Source: Haloplanus natans DSM 17983
Lineage (GTDB): Archaea > Halobacteriota > Halobacteria > Halobacteriales > Haloferacaceae
DNA length: 64,000 bases
Direction of reading: 5' to 3'
NCBI RefSeq assembly: GCF_000427685.1
Contig: NZ_ATYM01000003.1
Span: forward strand, 310,001 to 374,000
Below the pieces are notes generated by a model that was not told the DNA's origin, searched no databases, and saw nothing but the letters and a program-made list of their open reading frames with translations. Position 1 is the stretch's first letter. Every line of letters begins with the position of its first letter. The position numbers and the translations under genes were made by a program. Below are positions 18,243-27,857 of the stretch, piece after piece.

Positions 18243-21200
18243 TCACCGGGTCGACTGCTCTTCTTCCTTATTTTTGCGTCGCCGCCAGATCACGAGGAGC
18301 ACCACAATCACCAGGCCGATGATGACCACAATCCACCATGGGAACCCGCTGTCACCCTCGACGGTCAGCGGCACTTCCTGCTCACCAACACCCAGCCTGT
18401 ACTCGCCAGTCGTATCCGGCCTGAAGGTCAGTTCTACCGTTGTGGTATTCCCGCCAGCAATGCTGACTTCCTCGGTTGCGACCACCTCATCGTTGGCTGT
18501 CAGCTCAAATGTCTCATTCGCGCGGGTTTGCCCACGATTCTCGACTGTCGCACTGACTGTGACAGCTTCGCCAACCGTGACCGTATTATCGGCTGCGCCA
18601 GTACCGGTTAGCGATAGGTTACCATCGATGCGCATCACGTCAGCCCCGGTTCCCAGCGCGAATACTGAAAACCCAGGCATCGTGCTTTCGTATTCGTGGA
18701 AGCCACCGCTTTCACCCAGGTAGGCTGTCTCCTGACCGCTCCACTCGCCAGCCTGTTGGCGGTAGAGCGTCACCGCAGTCGGGTCAGCACCGAGTTCGTC
18801 GAGGTATCCGGCTTGGACTTTGAACTTGAATGTGGCACCCCTGATCTCTGTCTCGTTCAGGCTTGTCTCAATCACTGCGTATCCCGCAGCGACTGTTTTC
18901 GTTGACTGCTCGAAGGACGCCGCAGCTGTCTCTATCTCCGCTGAAGAGGTCCCACTGGCAGACCCTTCACCGCTGGCACTGTCCGATCCAGTTACGCGGA
19001 GTTGATCGCTCGGCGTTAGATCAGCCTCATAGGTTGAAACAGACACCGTTGGCTGCGTCGATGTCTCAACATCTACAGTGAGGCTGTCTGCTTGGATTGT
19101 CGGGCTCGTATCTGTCGAATCGGATCCATCGGTTGGGTCTTCATCGGTATCGGTTGTATCTCCCGTTGTATCATCGGCCGTGAGCGTAACTTGCTTGATC
19201 TGTGTCTCTTCTTGGGTGTCTTCAGCTGTGCCGTCACCGCCGCCGGAGCCACTTGATGAATCACTACTATCGTCGTCACTACTATCGTCGTCACTACTAT
19301 CGTCGTCACTACTATCGTCGTCACTACTATCGTCGTCACTACTATCGTCGTCACTACTATCGTCGTCACTACTATCGTCGGTCCGGTTGTCCCCTGCTTC
19401 GACAGTTTCGACACCAGTGTCGATTCTGACAACAGCTGACTCATCACTTGCGCCGTCGTTGCCGTTCGGACCGACTGCACTGTCGACGGTTGCAGTGTAG
19501 TTGCCATCGCTCGATCCTTCGTAGGTCGCGGTATACGTGTATGGACCGCTGCCGCTCTCAGAGAAGTCACTCTCGGTGAGCGTGGCGGATTCGGCGCCGC
19601 TAATCGAGACCGAAATCGTCGAGAGTTGTTTGTCAGAGTCGAAACGGAGTTGAACATCTTGCCCAGTTGGATTGGTCGCGTTGACGTTCGAGATCGATGG
19701 AGCGACAGCGTCAGACGACGACTGCGTCGCCACACCACCGAAGAAATTGAATGTTCCTGCCTGATTTTCGGTGACGTTGATCGTGACATCGGTTAGTGTC
19801 TTCTTCGAATCCACTGCTGACGCAAATCCGAAGATGGCAGGAGCGTCTGCATCCTCGTAATTGTCACTGCCGCCCACGTCTGTGATACGATCCATATCGT
19901 CTTTGAGAGCGTAGCCGGGAGCACTCGGTGGCGTGCCGTACCAGTCGGAAACTGTGAATTCGGACGACGTTTCGCTCGACCCGTCCTGGTACTTGTAGGT
20001 GACTGTGAACTTCGCCGGGCTTCCGGTTCCGGCACCACCAGCCGATGCGATCAGATGAACCGTGCTGTACTTGCCGTCGGAAATACTGATCGTCGTACTC
20101 CCAGTTCCCGGCACCTGCCATGCATTGTTGCCGCTGCTCGTGTGGAAATCTGGCAGATCGATTTTCGGATGCGTGCTCGTGTTTTCGAACACGCCATCAT
20201 CGGGAACACCATCGCCCGAGTTTCCGTTGTTGCTAGCAACTGTGTTCGAGACGAGGGCACGATTACTGCCATCGAAATCTCCGGCCTGGTCGCTTCCATA
20301 CACGACATCAGCGTTGTAGATTCCGGAGAAGTCGAACTGTACCGTGTCGTCAATCCCGGTGATTGACACAGTAATCGTTCCCTGATCGATATCGTTGTCG
20401 TCATCTTCGACCGTGTATGTGAAGCTATCCGTCGCACTCTCGCCGCTGGTGAGTGAATCGTACTGTCCGTTCGGATCGTAGCTCCAACTTCCGTTGTTGT
20501 AGACCGTCACCTGTGCGCCGGAGGAGAGTGTAACTGTCGCGCCAGACGAGAAACTGCTGTCGTTGATTTTCGTGAGCGTGACGCTCTCGCCACCGGAACC
20601 ACTGGCAAGTTCGAGTAGATCAGCACTGTCGCCGTCGGCGACACTTACCGTGCTGTCCTCGTCAGTACTCTGGGAACTGTTATCTGGGGCTGTCGGTGGC
20701 CCATCGATACTGAGGCTGTCCGACTCGCCGGTCGCCCCATCGTTGCTGTTTGAACCGACTGCACTCTCGACCGTTGCAGTGTAGGTTCCGTTACTCGATC
20801 CTTCGTAGGTCGCGGTATAGGTGTACGGACCGCTGCCAGTCTCGCTGAAGTTCGACAGCGAGAGTGTCGCCGATTCGGCACCGCTAACGTTCACCGACAG
20901 CGATTGGAGTTGGCCACTGGCCTCCAGTGAAACCGAGACGTTCTGCGCCGAGGGATTCGCCGTGGTGACGTTGCTGATCGACACTGCAGGACGACTCGCC
21001 GCGGGTGCAGGCGTTTGGCTGTTCGTCTGGAGGAACGGATACGAGAGGAACGTGGAGTTGTCGACCACGTTCCACGTACTCGTGAAGTCGAGGCTCGTGT
21101 TGGTCTTGGCTGAGTCACCTGCGAGTTCCCGAGTCGTCAGTCCGGTGCCACCGGCGGAACTGGACTGGCCGGTCGTCTGGGTGTCCCAGTAGGTGTCTGA

Positions 21201-24200
21201 AACAGTGCCGTTGTTCACGCCGGCAAACCCACCGACGCTGCTGTCGCCGGTGACTCCGCCCGTCGCGTAGGCCTGGGCCACTGATCCGCTGGCTGTGTTG
21301 TTTCCAGCGAAGCCACCAACACGACTGTCGCCTGTGACTGTACCTGTCGTGTAGGAGGTCTTGACAGAACCGTCGTTCTGTCCGACAAATCCGCCGGTGT
21401 CCGTCTCACCGTCAACCGAACCGATTGCAACTGAGTTAGTAACAGTGCTATCGCTGAGCCACCCAACGACTCCGCCGACGTTGCTGCTATTCGATCCGCT
21501 TCCAGTTACGTTGCCGGATGCCGTCGATGTCGTAATGTACCCAGCATCGCTCGTAGCGAGTCCGTCGAGATTGGTCACACCGACGAGACCACCAACGTTG
21601 CTGCTCCCGTTTACCGCTCCACCTGCGGTGGAGTCAGTGACGTTGCCGCTGTTTTGCGCTCCGAGCAGGCCACCGACATGCCTGGCCCCACTGACAGCGC
21701 CGGTTGCAGACGTGTTCGTGATGTCACCGTCACCGTGCAGTCCAACCACTCCACCAACGAAATTGCTGCGTCCGGTCACGTTCCCCATCGCGGAGGAGTC
21801 GGTGATGGTTCTAACAGTTCCATAATTAGAGATGGTATATCCAACGAGACCACCAGCGTAACTCCCGGTCAGACCCGCAACCGCGTTACTGCCGGTTGCA
21901 GTCACGGTCCCCGATGAGAACGCCCCAGTTATATTACCGCTTCCGTGCGCACCGATGAGACCGCCGACTGCAGCCTTCCCGGTCACGTTCCCCGTTGCGC
22001 TGGAGGTAGCGACCGGTCCGTAGCTCTGACCGGCGAGTCCACCCACCGCCATCGCATTCTGTCCGGTCACGTTCCCTGTTGCATTGGAGTCTGTCAGGTT
22101 ACCGTTGCCCTGGTAAAAGCCGACGAGTCCGCCAGCATTCTTCGTTTCGACGGTGACTGATCCCGTCGCAGAGGAGTTTTTCACTGTACCGCTCATGTAG
22201 CCGATCAGGCCACCGACTTTTTCTTGCCCGTCGACCTCACCTGTCGCGTTGGAATCGACGACGCTGACACCAGCGCTATCGTACTGACCGATTTTGCCGG
22301 CCAGGCCGCCGATAGAGGCCCCACTGCCCGAGACGTTCCCTGTCGCGTACGAGTCGATGATACTGCCAGACGTGTATTGAGCGTGGTTCGGCACGTCTTC
22401 GCCGACGAGACCGCCAACCCAGTCCACTCCTGACACGGTTGCCGTCGAGTACGAGTGGGAGATGTTTCCGCCAAAGTTCTTTCCAACGAGACCGCCGACC
22501 AGCTTGTCGTCCTGGGTCGTGACTGTGCCAGCCGCCGACGAGTGTCTCACATCTCCGAAATTCCGTCCAGCCAGACCGCCGAGTTCTGCCTCTACCGTGT
22601 TGTCGTTTTGTGACGTGACGAATATATTCGCCGACGAATTGGTTATCACTCCAGCAGATTGCTGCTCGCCAACGAGACCACCAACCACCAAGGAGCCTGT
22701 AACGTTTCCACTCACAGTGATACCGCTCACAGTTCCGTTGTTCCGACCGACGAGTCCGCCTGCTCGCTGGTAGTCAGCAGTCACACGTCCGGTGATACTC
22801 GAATTCAGTATCGTCCCATCTGAACTGCCGACGAGACCACCGACATATCCATCACCACTTACATTCGCATCTGTGAGAGTGACGTTCGAAACTGTTCCAC
22901 CAGTGCTGATCGACCCGAACAGACCGGCGTGGGAGCGGTCAGAACGGTTGACGGTCAGGTTCGAGATGGTGTGCCCGTTCCCGTCGAAGGTTCCGGTAAA
23001 CGTCGTGCCATCGAACGTGACCGTGGTAGTGTCTGTGTCCCGAGCGATCGGAACGAAGCCATTGTCGCCGTTGGCTGTTGGACTCGCTACGTCGCTGTAT
23101 CCGGCACTGTTCTCATCGAGGTCTGAACCGAGCACATAATCCGCGTCAAGGTCGTTGCGCGTGTTGTTGAGGTCGTACCAGTCACTGATCGTGTACAAGT
23201 CAACTGTGACAGTATCGAACTCACCACTCGCGCCGTCCTTGCCGTTCAAGCCGGCGGCACTCTCGACCGTCGCGGTGTAGTCACCGCCACTCGATCCCAC
23301 GTAGGTCGCGGTGTACGTGTACGGACCGCTGCCACTCTCGGTGAACTTCGCCAGCGAGAGTGTCCCCGATTCGGCACCGCTAACGTTCACCGACAGCGAT
23401 TGGAGTTGGCCACTGGCCTCCAGTGAAACCGAGACGTTCTGCGCCGAGGGATTCGCCGTGGTGACGTTGCTGATCGACACTGCAGGACGACTCGCCGCGG
23501 GTGCAGGCGTTTGGCTGTTGGCCTGCAGGTACGGGTACGAAATGTACGTGGAGTTGTCGATCACAGCCCACGTGTTCGTGAAGTCGAGACTCGTGTTCGT
23601 CTTGGCTGAGTCGCCAGCGAGTTCCCGAGTCGTGAGCCCCGTACCATTGGCGGAACTAGACTGGGTCGTCGTGTTCACGTCCCAGTACGAATCTGTGACT
23701 ATGCTACTGCTCAACCCGACGAGGCCGCCAATATCACTGCCCCCACCAGTTACATTGCCAGCTGCATAGGAGGTAGTCACTGCTGCGCCTTCATGCCTCC
23801 CGATAAGACCGCCGACGTGGTCACCCTCGCCGGTTACATTCCCGGTTGCATAGGAATTGGTCACCTCACCACTTACAATATAGCCAACAAGGCCACCAGT
23901 ATTCTCGCCCGTATTCGACACGCTTCCTGTCGCGTACGATTCCATGATATGGCCGCCATTCGAGAACCGTCCGACGAGGCCACCAAAGTTCCACTCCGAT
24001 GTGCCCGTGTCGTCCACGCTTCCTGTTGCGTACGAGTTCTTGAGGTAATCGCCCCGGAATCGGCCAGCGAGGCCACCAACGCGGTTATCGCCGTTAACTG
24101 ATCCAGTTGCGTGTGAATTGGAGACGTTGCCAGCACCGGACCCAAAGGTCCCGAGAAGGCCGCCGACATACTCGTCGCCAGTGACGGAACCAGTTGCAGT

Positions 24201-26915
24201 CGAGTTGATGATATCGGTTCCGTCGTAGCCCCCGACGAGGCCGCCGATGTCGTCGTCACCGGTGACGGAACCAGTTGCAGTCGAATTAATGACATCGGCT
24301 CCGTCGTGGTCTCCGACGAGACCGCCGATTTCGTCGTCGCCAGTGGCAGTTCCAGTTGCAGTCGAGTTGACGATATCGGCTCCGTCGTGGTCTCCGACCA
24401 GGCCGCCGATGTCGTCGTCGCCAGTGACGTTCCCGGACGCTGAGGAATCGATAATCGCTCCACTGGTGACTATACCAACAAGTCCACCGATATCGTCGTC
24501 GTCGCTGTCGCTGGTGACTGCACCACTGGCATACGAGTTGATAATATTGCCACTATCGAGTTCGCCGACGAGTCCACCCACGTCGTCGTCGCCGGAGACT
24601 GCTCCACTGGCGTTCGAGTCGATGATGTCGCCGTTAGTATGAATCCCAATCAGTCCACCCACGGAGTCGTCGCCGTCGCTGGTGACTACGCCACTGGCAT
24701 ACGAGTTGCTAATATTGCCACTATCGAGTTCGCCGACGAGTCCACCCACGTAGTCATCGTCGGTGGTGACTGCGCCACTGGCATACGAGTTACTGATATT
24801 GCCGCTGCTGAGATCACCGACGAGTCCACCAACGTAGTCGTTGTCGGTGGTGACTGCGCCACTGGCATACGAGTTGCTGATATTGCCGCTGCTGAGATCA
24901 CCGACGAGTCCGCCGGCGAACTCAGCGGTAGCAGTCACATTGCCGCTCGCGCTACTGTCAGAGACGTTGCTGTTCCGAATCTGGCCGACCACTCCGCCGA
25001 CATAGTTTCTGCCAGATATCGTTCCACCTGCAGAGACATTGCTGATGTCACTGCCAGTGTGATTACCGACGAGGGAACCGACCCAGTTTTGCCCGGTCAC
25101 GTCCGCGTCCGCGAGCATAACGTTCGTGACCGTGCCACCACTCTCGACCGAGCCAAACAGCCCGACGTAATCCGTACTGCTCCGATTGATCGTCAGATTC
25201 GAGATGGTGTATCCGTTGCCGTCGAACGACCCCGTGAAGCTGGTGGTGTCGTCGCCAAGTGGGTCAAAACCACTGCCCCTGTTGGCGGAGCTACTGGCCA
25301 CCGAGCTATACCCGGCACTGTTCTTGTCCAGATCTGCGGCTAGCGTGAAGTTCGCCCCGAGGTTCTGGTGGATGTTGTTCAACTCGTACCAGTCCGAAAT
25401 CTGGTATGGGTTTGCCGCCGAACCGTCTCCGCTCATGGACAGCACACTGACCGTTGTGGTCGTGGTGATTGAGGAGTTCTCTACAGAGAACGTGAGGTCG
25501 AACTGCCCTTCGGTGTCGGCCGTGAACGTGAAGTTCGCCTCACCGTTCGCGTCGGTGTCTGCAGTGTCACCGTCGCTGATCCCCGTGAGTCCACCGTCTT
25601 TCTCAACAGTGATTGTCTTATTTTCAACGCCACTGCCGAACGTGTCGGTGGCAGTCACTGTCACGTTGGCCTCCCTGCCGTCGGGCACCTCCACGTCAGA
25701 CGCTGCCGCCGTAATCCCGTTTATCGATTTTGTATCAGTCGCAGCTGCTTCCCACTGGAATACCGGGAACCCCTGGGGAACCGTCTGCCAACTGCTCTCG
25801 AAGTCAAGCCTGTCCAGCTTGTCTTTGGCAGCACTTCCCTGCATCTCTGCAGTCGTGCGACCGGTCATGTCGACGGTTGCGTCCTCAGAGTTATCACCGA
25901 ATCCATTGCTCGTAAACGATTGCTCCCAGTAGGTGGATGATTTGAAATTGTCGTCAGAAGAGCCGACTTTACCGACGATACCACCGCTATCGGTCCCGCT
26001 GACGTTCCCTGCAAAATAGAGATTGCTGAATTCTGATGGGTTGGTCGAAGAGTGGCCGACGATGCCACCAACATCATCCCCGCCAGTAATCTCGGCGTTG
26101 ACATAGCCCTGACTGAGTTGGGTCTGCCACCCGGTCCGCGCGACCATCCCACCGACCTGTGTGACACCGTCAGCCTTGATCTCACCACGAAAGACGTTTT
26201 CACCCTCCATGGTGAATCCGTTCTTTCCCTCACCATGGGCATTTGCGACAAGGCCAGCGGCGTTGTATTCGTTGTCGCTGCTGGTGTCTGTCTCGACCGT
26301 AATGGTCCCTGACACGGAGATATTATGGAAGGTCATATCGCTCGGAGCGTCTTCTGCTCCCGCTTGCGCAGCGATTCCAGCAACACCGGCAGCAGTCCCA
26401 TCATAAACACCGTATTCGTCGCGGTCGTCACCAGCCAGTCCGGTTATATTAACATCGACGAGACGCAGATTGTCGATTGTCGTCGTCTCACCACTCTTTG
26501 CTCTCACTGCCGCAAACAGGGCGATTCCGTTCTCGTTGGGTCGGTCGATCGTCAGGTTCGCAATCTTGTGTCCGTTGCCGTCAAAATTACCAGTGAATGG
26601 CGAGTCGTAAGTGCCAATCGGGTCGAAGCCCTTGCCGCTGTTCCACGAAGACGTGCCACTCGCGTCGATATCCTGTGTGAGTTCGAATGAGTCGCTCTGT
26701 GACGTACTCGTACTAGAATCACCCATACATTGTAGCTTATCGACACTATCTATCTCATACGGGTCAGCATCGGTCCCGCTCCCGCTGTACGTGACAGAAC
26801 TACACGACGGTGTATCGGCCGCTGCTGTGCCAGATAGGGCTGGAATCCCTGCAAGTAGGATAACAATCACCGCCAAGCCGATCAGTATTGTCCGCTGTAT
26901 CTCTTGTCGTCTCAT
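18243..26915 (-). CDS. giant GLUG-repeat surface adhesin-like protein
   Basis: 2890 residues. An N-terminal Sec signal (QRTILIGLAVIVILLAGIPA) precedes three long blocks of GLUG-type repeats of the form GGLVG-x-NI-x-NSYASG-x-V (about 100-390, 540-1100 and 1290-1930), probably a beta-helix stalk. Between them are a Big-like domain (about 400-490) and three copies of an Ig-like module (PAVSISNVTTANPSAQNVSV near 1140 and 1975, a diverged one near 2405). A cadherin/VCBS-like domain (STDEDSTVSVADGDS) is near 2075, an acidic DDSSD tandem at about 2512-2551, a PGF-pre-PGF-like domain near 2700-2760, a CARDB-like domain, then a C-terminal membrane helix (WWIVVIIGLVIVVLLVIW) and basic tail. Many N-x-S/T sites suggest glycosylation. 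A ribosome-binding GGAGAT lies 9 bp before the ATG. Adhesion is inferred. Confidence 0.85.
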   Translation of the reverse strand: MRRQEIQRTILIGLAVIVILLAGIPALSGTAAADTPSCSSVTYSGSGTDADPYEIDSVDKLQCMGDSSTSTSQSDSFELTQDIDASGTSSWNSGKGFDPIGTYDSPFTGNFDGNGHKIANLTIDRPNENGIALFAAVRAKSGETTTIDNLRLVDVNITGLAGDDRDEYGVYDGTAAGVAGIAAQAGAEDAPSDMTFHNISVSGTITVETDTSSDNEYNAAGLVANAHGEGKNGFTMEGENVFRGEIKADGVTQVGGMVARTGWQTQLSQGYVNAEITGGDDVGGIVGHSSTNPSEFSNLYFAGNVSGTDSGGIVGKVGSSDDNFKSSTYWEQSFTSNGFGDNSEDATVDMTGRTTAEMQGSAAKDKLDRLDFESSWQTVPQGFPVFQWEAAATDTKSINGITAAASDVEVPDGREANVTVTATDTFGSGVENKTITVEKDGGLTGISDGDTADTDANGEANFTFTADTEGQFDLTFSVENSSITTTTTVSVLSMSGDGSAANPYQISDWYELNNIHQNLGANFTLAADLDKNSAGYSSVASSSANRGSGFDPLGDDTTSFTGSFDGNGYTISNLTINRSSTDYVGLFGSVESGGTVTNVMLADADVTGQNWVGSLVGNHTGSDISNVSAGGTISGRNYVGGVVGQIRNSNVSDSSASGNVTATAEFAGGLVGDLSSGNISNSYASGAVTTDNDYVGGLVGDLSSGNISNSYASGAVTTDDDYVGGLVGELDSGNISNSYASGVVTSDGDDSVGGLIGIHTNGDIIDSNASGAVSGDDDVGGLVGELDSGNIINSYASGAVTSDSDDDDIGGLVGIVTSGAIIDSSASGNVTGDDDIGGLVGDHDGADIVNSTATGTATGDDEIGGLVGDHDGADVINSTATGSVTGDDDIGGLVGGYDGTDIINSTATGSVTGDEYVGGLLGTFGSGAGNVSNSHATGSVNGDNRVGGLAGRFRGDYLKNSYATGSVDDTGTSEWNFGGLVGRFSNGGHIMESYATGSVSNTGENTGGLVGYIVSGEVTNSYATGNVTGEGDHVGGLIGRHEGAAVTTSYAAGNVTGGGSDIGGLVGLSSSIVTDSYWDVNTTTQSSSANGTGLTTRELAGDSAKTNTSLDFTNTWAVIDNSTYISYPYLQANSQTPAPAASRPAVSISNVTTANPSAQNVSVSLEASGQLQSLSVNVSGAESGTLSLAKFTESGSGPYTYTATYVGSSGGDYTATVESAAGLNGKDGASGEFDTVTVDLYTISDWYDLNNTRNDLDADYVLGSDLDENSAGYSDVASPTANGDNGFVPIARDTDTTTVTFDGTTFTGTFDGNGHTISNLTVNRSDRSHAGLFGSISTGGTVSNVTLTDANVSGDGYVGGLVGSSDGTILNSSITGRVTADYQRAGGLVGRNNGTVSGITVSGNVTGSLVVGGLVGEQQSAGVITNSSANIFVTSQNDNTVEAELGGLAGRNFGDVRHSSAAGTVTTQDDKLVGGLVGKNFGGNISHSYSTATVSGVDWVGGLVGEDVPNHAQYTSGSIIDSYATGNVSGSGASIGGLAGKIGQYDSAGVSVVDSNATGEVDGQEKVGGLIGYMSGTVKNSSATGSVTVETKNAGGLVGFYQGNGNLTDSNATGNVTGQNAMAVGGLAGQSYGPVATSSATGNVTGKAAVGGLIGAHGSGNITGAFSSGTVTATGSNAVAGLTGSYAGGLVGYTISNYGTVRTITDSSAMGNVTGRSNFVGGVVGLHGDGDITNTSATGAVSGARHVGGLLGAQNSGNVTDSTAGGAVNGSSNVGGLVGVTNLDGLATSDAGYITTSTASGNVTGSGSNSSNVGGVVGWLSDSTVTNSVAIGSVDGETDTGGFVGQNDGSVKTSYTTGTVTGDSRVGGFAGNNTASGSVAQAYATGGVTGDSSVGGFAGVNNGTVSDTYWDTQTTGQSSSAGGTGLTTRELAGDSAKTNTSLDFTSTWNVVDNSTFLSYPFLQTNSQTPAPAASRPAVSISNVTTANPSAQNVSVSLEASGQLQSLSVNVSGAESATLSLSNFSETGSGPYTYTATYEGSSNGTYTATVESAVGSNSNDGATGESDSLSIDGPPTAPDNSSQSTDEDSTVSVADGDSADLLELASGSGGESVTLTKINDSSFSSGATVTLSSGAQVTVYNNGSWSYDPNGQYDSLTSGESATDSFTYTVEDDDNDIDQGTITVSITGIDDTVQFDFSGIYNADVVYGSDQAGDFDGSNRALVSNTVASNNGNSGDGVPDDGVFENTSTHPKIDLPDFHTSSGNNAWQVPGTGSTTISISDGKYSTVHLIASAGGAGTGSPAKFTVTYKYQDGSSETSSEFTVSDWYGTPPSAPGYALKDDMDRITDVGGSDNYEDADAPAIFGFASAVDSKKTLTDVTINVTENQAGTFNFFGGVATQSSSDAVAPSISNVNATNPTGQDVQLRFDSDKQLSTISVSISGAESATLTESDFSESGSGPYTYTATYEGSSDGNYTATVDSAVGPNGNDGASDESAVVRIDTGVETVEAGDNRTDDSSDDDSSDDDSSDDDSSDDDSSDDDSSDDDSSDDDSSDSSSGSGGGDGTAEDTQEETQIKQVTLTADDTTGDTTDTDEDPTDGSDSTDTSPTIQADSLTVDVETSTQPTVSVSTYEADLTPSDQLRVTGSDSASGEGSASGTSSAEIETAAASFEQSTKTVAAGYAVIETSLNETEIRGATFKFKVQAGYLDELGADPTAVTLYRQQAGEWSGQETAYLGESGGFHEYESTMPGFSVFALGTGADVMRIDGNLSLTGTGAADNTVTVGEAVTVSATVENRGQTRANETFELTANDEVVATEEVSIAGGNTTTVELTFRPDTTGEYRLGVGEQEVPLTVEGDSGFPWWIVVIIGLVIVVLLVIWRRRKNKEEEQSTR
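19261..19380. repeat. eight perfect 15-bp tandem units
   Basis: The unit tcactactatcgtcg is repeated eight times without change. On the minus strand it encodes an acidic Asp/Ser pentapeptide array (DDSSD type) in the surface protein, just before its C-terminal domains. Being a multiple of three, copy-number change would alter length without a frameshift. Confidence 0.95.
20870..21023. repeat. long direct repeat in the surface-protein gene, copy 1
   Basis: About 152 bp (from gattcggcaccgctaacgtt to gcgtttggctgtt) identical to 23368-23519 in the same orientation, 2496 bp apart. It encodes the Ig-like module. By eye the identity is complete over the repeat, while the flanking sequence is only similar. 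Confidence 0.9.
23366..23519. repeat. long direct repeat in the surface-protein gene, copy 2
   Basis: Second copy of the 152-bp repeat at 20872-21023. Both copies are in the same frame of the gene (2496 is divisible by three), so recombination between them would delete 832 residues in frame. Confidence 0.9.
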
Positions 26916-27073
26916 CTGAATATCTCCGTTAAAAATGACTGCATCGATATGGTACTCACTATCAAACTGGGTTTGCCCTTAACCCTAAACTCGGAACTCA
27001 TCATTTGCACTTCAGAATGAATACATAAAGAACCAGTATGCACATACTAACACATATTGTATAGAATGACTAT
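26916..27073 (-). promoter_or_regulatory. promoter region of the surface-protein gene
   Basis: AT-rich DNA upstream of the ATG at 26915. TATA-like tttatgtattc on the minus strand (about 27016-27026) and the ribosome-binding sequence AACGGAGATATTCAG next to the ATG are visible. The IS6 element lies directly upstream, 166 bp from the start codon, so it could affect expression. Confidence 0.4.
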
Positions 27074-27081
27074 GCGATAAC

Positions 27082-27780
27082 GGTCGTGTCAAGTTAAGCG
27101 TGAAGAGTGAGGCGTGCTGATTTCGTAGTGCTCTATGCCAGAAATCACACGCCTCAGCGATGGTAGCGACTGGATCGAATTAGATTTTGTGGAGCGTCAG
27201 CGGACACCCGAGTTCGCGATGCGGCTCGGTATTCAGATGCACGTGGCTGGACTATCACTTTCGAATACCATCTCGATTCTTGAGAGGTTGGGTGTCGGAC
27301 GCTCTCGAACAGCCGTCCACAACTGGGTGCACAAGGCCGATTTACAGCCCGAAGGCGGTGCGAGCCCGAATCACGTTGCGCTTGACGAAACCGTGATTCG
27401 AATCGACGATCAGCAATACTGGCTGTATGCCGCCATCGATCCCGAAACAAACACATTCCTTCATATTCGGCTCTTTAGCACGTATACGACCGGTCTCACC
27501 GAAATTTTCCTGAGCGAATTACGCGAGAAACACGATGTCGAAACCGCCGTGTTTCTCGTCGACGATGCTCAGTGGCTCAAAACTGCCCTCGACCGACACG
27601 GCCTCGATTGCAGATACGAACTCCATGGCAATCGGAATGCTGTCGAACGTCTATTCAGAGAGGTAAAACGACGAACCTCTTCGTTTTCAAATACGTTCAG
27701 TCACGTGGAGCCGACGACAGCAGAATCGTGGCTCCAAGCTCTCGCCGTCTGGTGGAATCGATGCCAAAGTTAACACGACC
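27082..27780 (+). mobile_element. IS6-family insertion sequence with 8-bp target duplication
   Basis: 699 bp, ends ggtcgtgtcaagttaa and (reversed) ggtcgtgttaactttg. It is flanked on both sides by the identical octamer GCGATAAC (27074-27081 and 27781-27788), as expected for IS6 elements. The exact duplication and intact transposase suggest a recent insertion. Confidence 0.92.
27135..27773 (+). CDS. IS6 family transposase
   Basis: 212 residues, the usual length for haloarchaeal IS6 enzymes. An N-terminal helix-turn-helix (SNTISILERLGVGRSRTAVHNWVHK) precedes a DDE core: Asp in HVALDETVIRI, Asp in AVFLVDDAQWL, and Glu in GNRNAVERLFREVKRRTSSF, where the conserved K/R follows the Glu. It ends SWLQALAVWWNRCQ, as in relatives. 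The start ATG at 27135 follows the left end of the element by 50 bp. Confidence 0.93.
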   Translation: MPEITRLSDGSDWIELDFVERQRTPEFAMRLGIQMHVAGLSLSNTISILERLGVGRSRTAVHNWVHKADLQPEGGASPNHVALDETVIRIDDQQYWLYAAIDPETNTFLHIRLFSTYTTGLTEIFLSELREKHDVETAVFLVDDAQWLKTALDRHGLDCRYELHGNRNAVERLFREVKRRTSSFSNTFSHVEPTTAESWLQALAVWWNRCQS

Positions 27781-27857
27781 GCGATAACTATGCACAGATA
27801 TACATTACCGGAGCATACAGTTTCGACAGAAGCCATTCCAACGGCAGAGGGTGAGCG

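Noticed and set aside
19261-19380. Tandem repeats as CRISPR
   Set aside because: The units are contiguous without spacers and encode part of a protein.
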